The notes beneath the pieces are model-generated. The model did not search any database. It worked only from the letters and a program-made list of their open reading frames with translations, and was not told the origin of the DNA. From Burkholderiales bacterium (lineage in GTDB: Bacteria; Pseudomonadota; Gammaproteobacteria; Burkholderiales; Burkholderiaceae_C): a DNA stretch of 35,638 nt. The DNA lies in NCBI GenBank assembly GCA_016191995.1, contig JACPVA010000109.1, positions 1 through 35,638 of the forward strand. Direction: 5' to 3'. The translations under genes and the position numbers were made by a program. Below, piece by piece: positions 35,010-35,638 of the stretch (positions are counted from its first letter, which is position 1; the number at the start of each line of letters is the position of its first letter).

Positions 35010-35638
35010 ATGCTGCAGGCCGTGCTCGACGCGGCGGCGCCGCTGCTGCGGCCCGCCTTCACGCTGTGGGGCAGCCCGGCGACCTGGGCCGAGGTCGTCG
35101 CCTTCGCCCTCGCGGTCTGGATGGTCGTCTGCAACTGGCGCGTGCACGCGCTGGCCTGGCCGCTGGCGATCGCGGCGTCGCTGCTGTATGCGCTGCTGTT
35201 CGCCGAGGCGCGGCTGTTCGGCATGGCCGCGCTGCAGCTCTTCTTCGTCGCCGTCGCGCTGTGGGGCTGGTGGCAGTGGCTGCGCGGGCGCGGCGACGAC
35301 GGCACGCCGCTGCGCGTGCGGCGGCTGTCGGCGCGCGGCCGCATCGCCGCCACGCTGCTGACCTTGGCGCTGTGGCCGCTGCTCGCGCTCGTGCTGCAGC
35401 ACGCGGCCGCGGGCGAGTCGCCGTGGCTCGATGCGCTGCCGACCGTCGGCAGCGTGACGGCGCAGGTCCTGCTCGGGCGCAAGCTGGTCGACAACTGGCC
35501 GGCCTGGATCGTGGTCAACGTCGTCGGCGTCGTGCTGTTCGTCCGGCAGGCGCTTTGGCTGACGGCGATCCTGTACGCGCTGTTCGCGGTCATGGCGCTG
35601 GTCGGCTGGCGCGCCTGGGCGCGCCTGGAGGCCGCGCA
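35010..35638 (+). CDS. pnuC: PnuC-like nicotinamide riboside/mononucleotide transporter, 3' end outside window
   Basis: The first 209 codons of an integral membrane protein; no stop is reached. It has about six to seven hydrophobic helices. Family marks are 'NWRVHALAWPLAIAASLLYA', the 'QLFFVAVALWGWWQWLRG' helix with its Trp-rich substrate motif, 'LPTVGSVTAQVLLGRKLVDN' and 'WPAWIVVNVVGVVLFV'. PnuC proteins carry nicotinamide riboside by facilitated diffusion for NAD supply. It starts 14 bases after ftsB, probably in the same transcript. The missing part should be short, since the family is about 220-250 residues long. Confidence 0.85.
   Translation, partial: MLQAVLDAAAPLLRPAFTLWGSPATWAEVVAFALAVWMVVCNWRVHALAWPLAIAASLLYALLFAEARLFGMAALQLFFVAVALWGWWQWLRGRGDDGTPLRVRRLSARGRIAATLLTLALWPLLALVLQHAAAGESPWLDALPTVGSVTAQVLLGRKLVDNWPAWIVVNVVGVVLFVRQALWLTAILYALFAVMALVGWRAWARLEAA

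Overview
The window is very GC-rich and densely coded. It looks like the chromosome of a betaproteobacterium of the order Burkholderiales, of the Rubrivivax/Leptothrix/Methylibium kind. The reasons are the pyrG-kdsA-eno-ftsB order at the right end, PEP-CTERM proteins, an MCE lipid-transport operon with a PqiC-type lipoprotein, and a REP-like palindromic element in front of eno. The genus is an inference from these traits; no rRNA or tRNA gene was seen.

Layout: 1-5.5 kb holds the end of a TPR protein, two exosortase-type (PEP-CTERM) secreted proteins on the minus strand, and between them a Cpx-like envelope-stress module (Spy/CpxP-like protein, OmpR-type regulator, histidine kinase). 5.8-11.4 kb is accessory DNA: a trkH C-terminal stub, a seven-repeat RCC1 lipoprotein, a secreted protein of unknown function, a two-gene minus-strand operon of unknown function, a small gene broken by two in-frame amber codons, an ACT-domain protein and a tiny amidohydrolase remnant. 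11.4-16.1 kb is a compact five-gene operon for lipid traffic across the envelope: a putative outer-membrane barrel, a STAS-MlaE permease, an MlaF ATPase, an MlaD/MCE protein and a PqiC-like lipoprotein.

16.1-24.9 kb is a second accessory stretch: an intact VapBC pair flanked by broken antitoxin and toxin pieces, a Tat-exported aldo/keto reductase with a DUF6064-type membrane protein, an ankyrin-repeat protein, two IS91-type transposase remnants, a universal stress protein decapitated at the edge of one remnant, and two VOC-family genes. 24.9-35.6 kb is core genome, all on the plus strand: mutS, an Anbu-type proteasome homologue translationally coupled to mutS, an alpha/beta hydrolase, HMG-CoA lyase, pyrG, kdsA, a DUF1330 gene, eno, ftsB and a pnuC-like gene cut by the window edge.

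The points most worth a second look are the barrel gene at the head of the MCE operon, the doubly amber-interrupted gene at 9868-10230, the conserved two-gene unit beside it, the clean IS91/usp junction near 22607, and the C-x9-C pattern in all seven RCC1 repeats. Gene identities rest on motifs recognised by eye; no database search was run.
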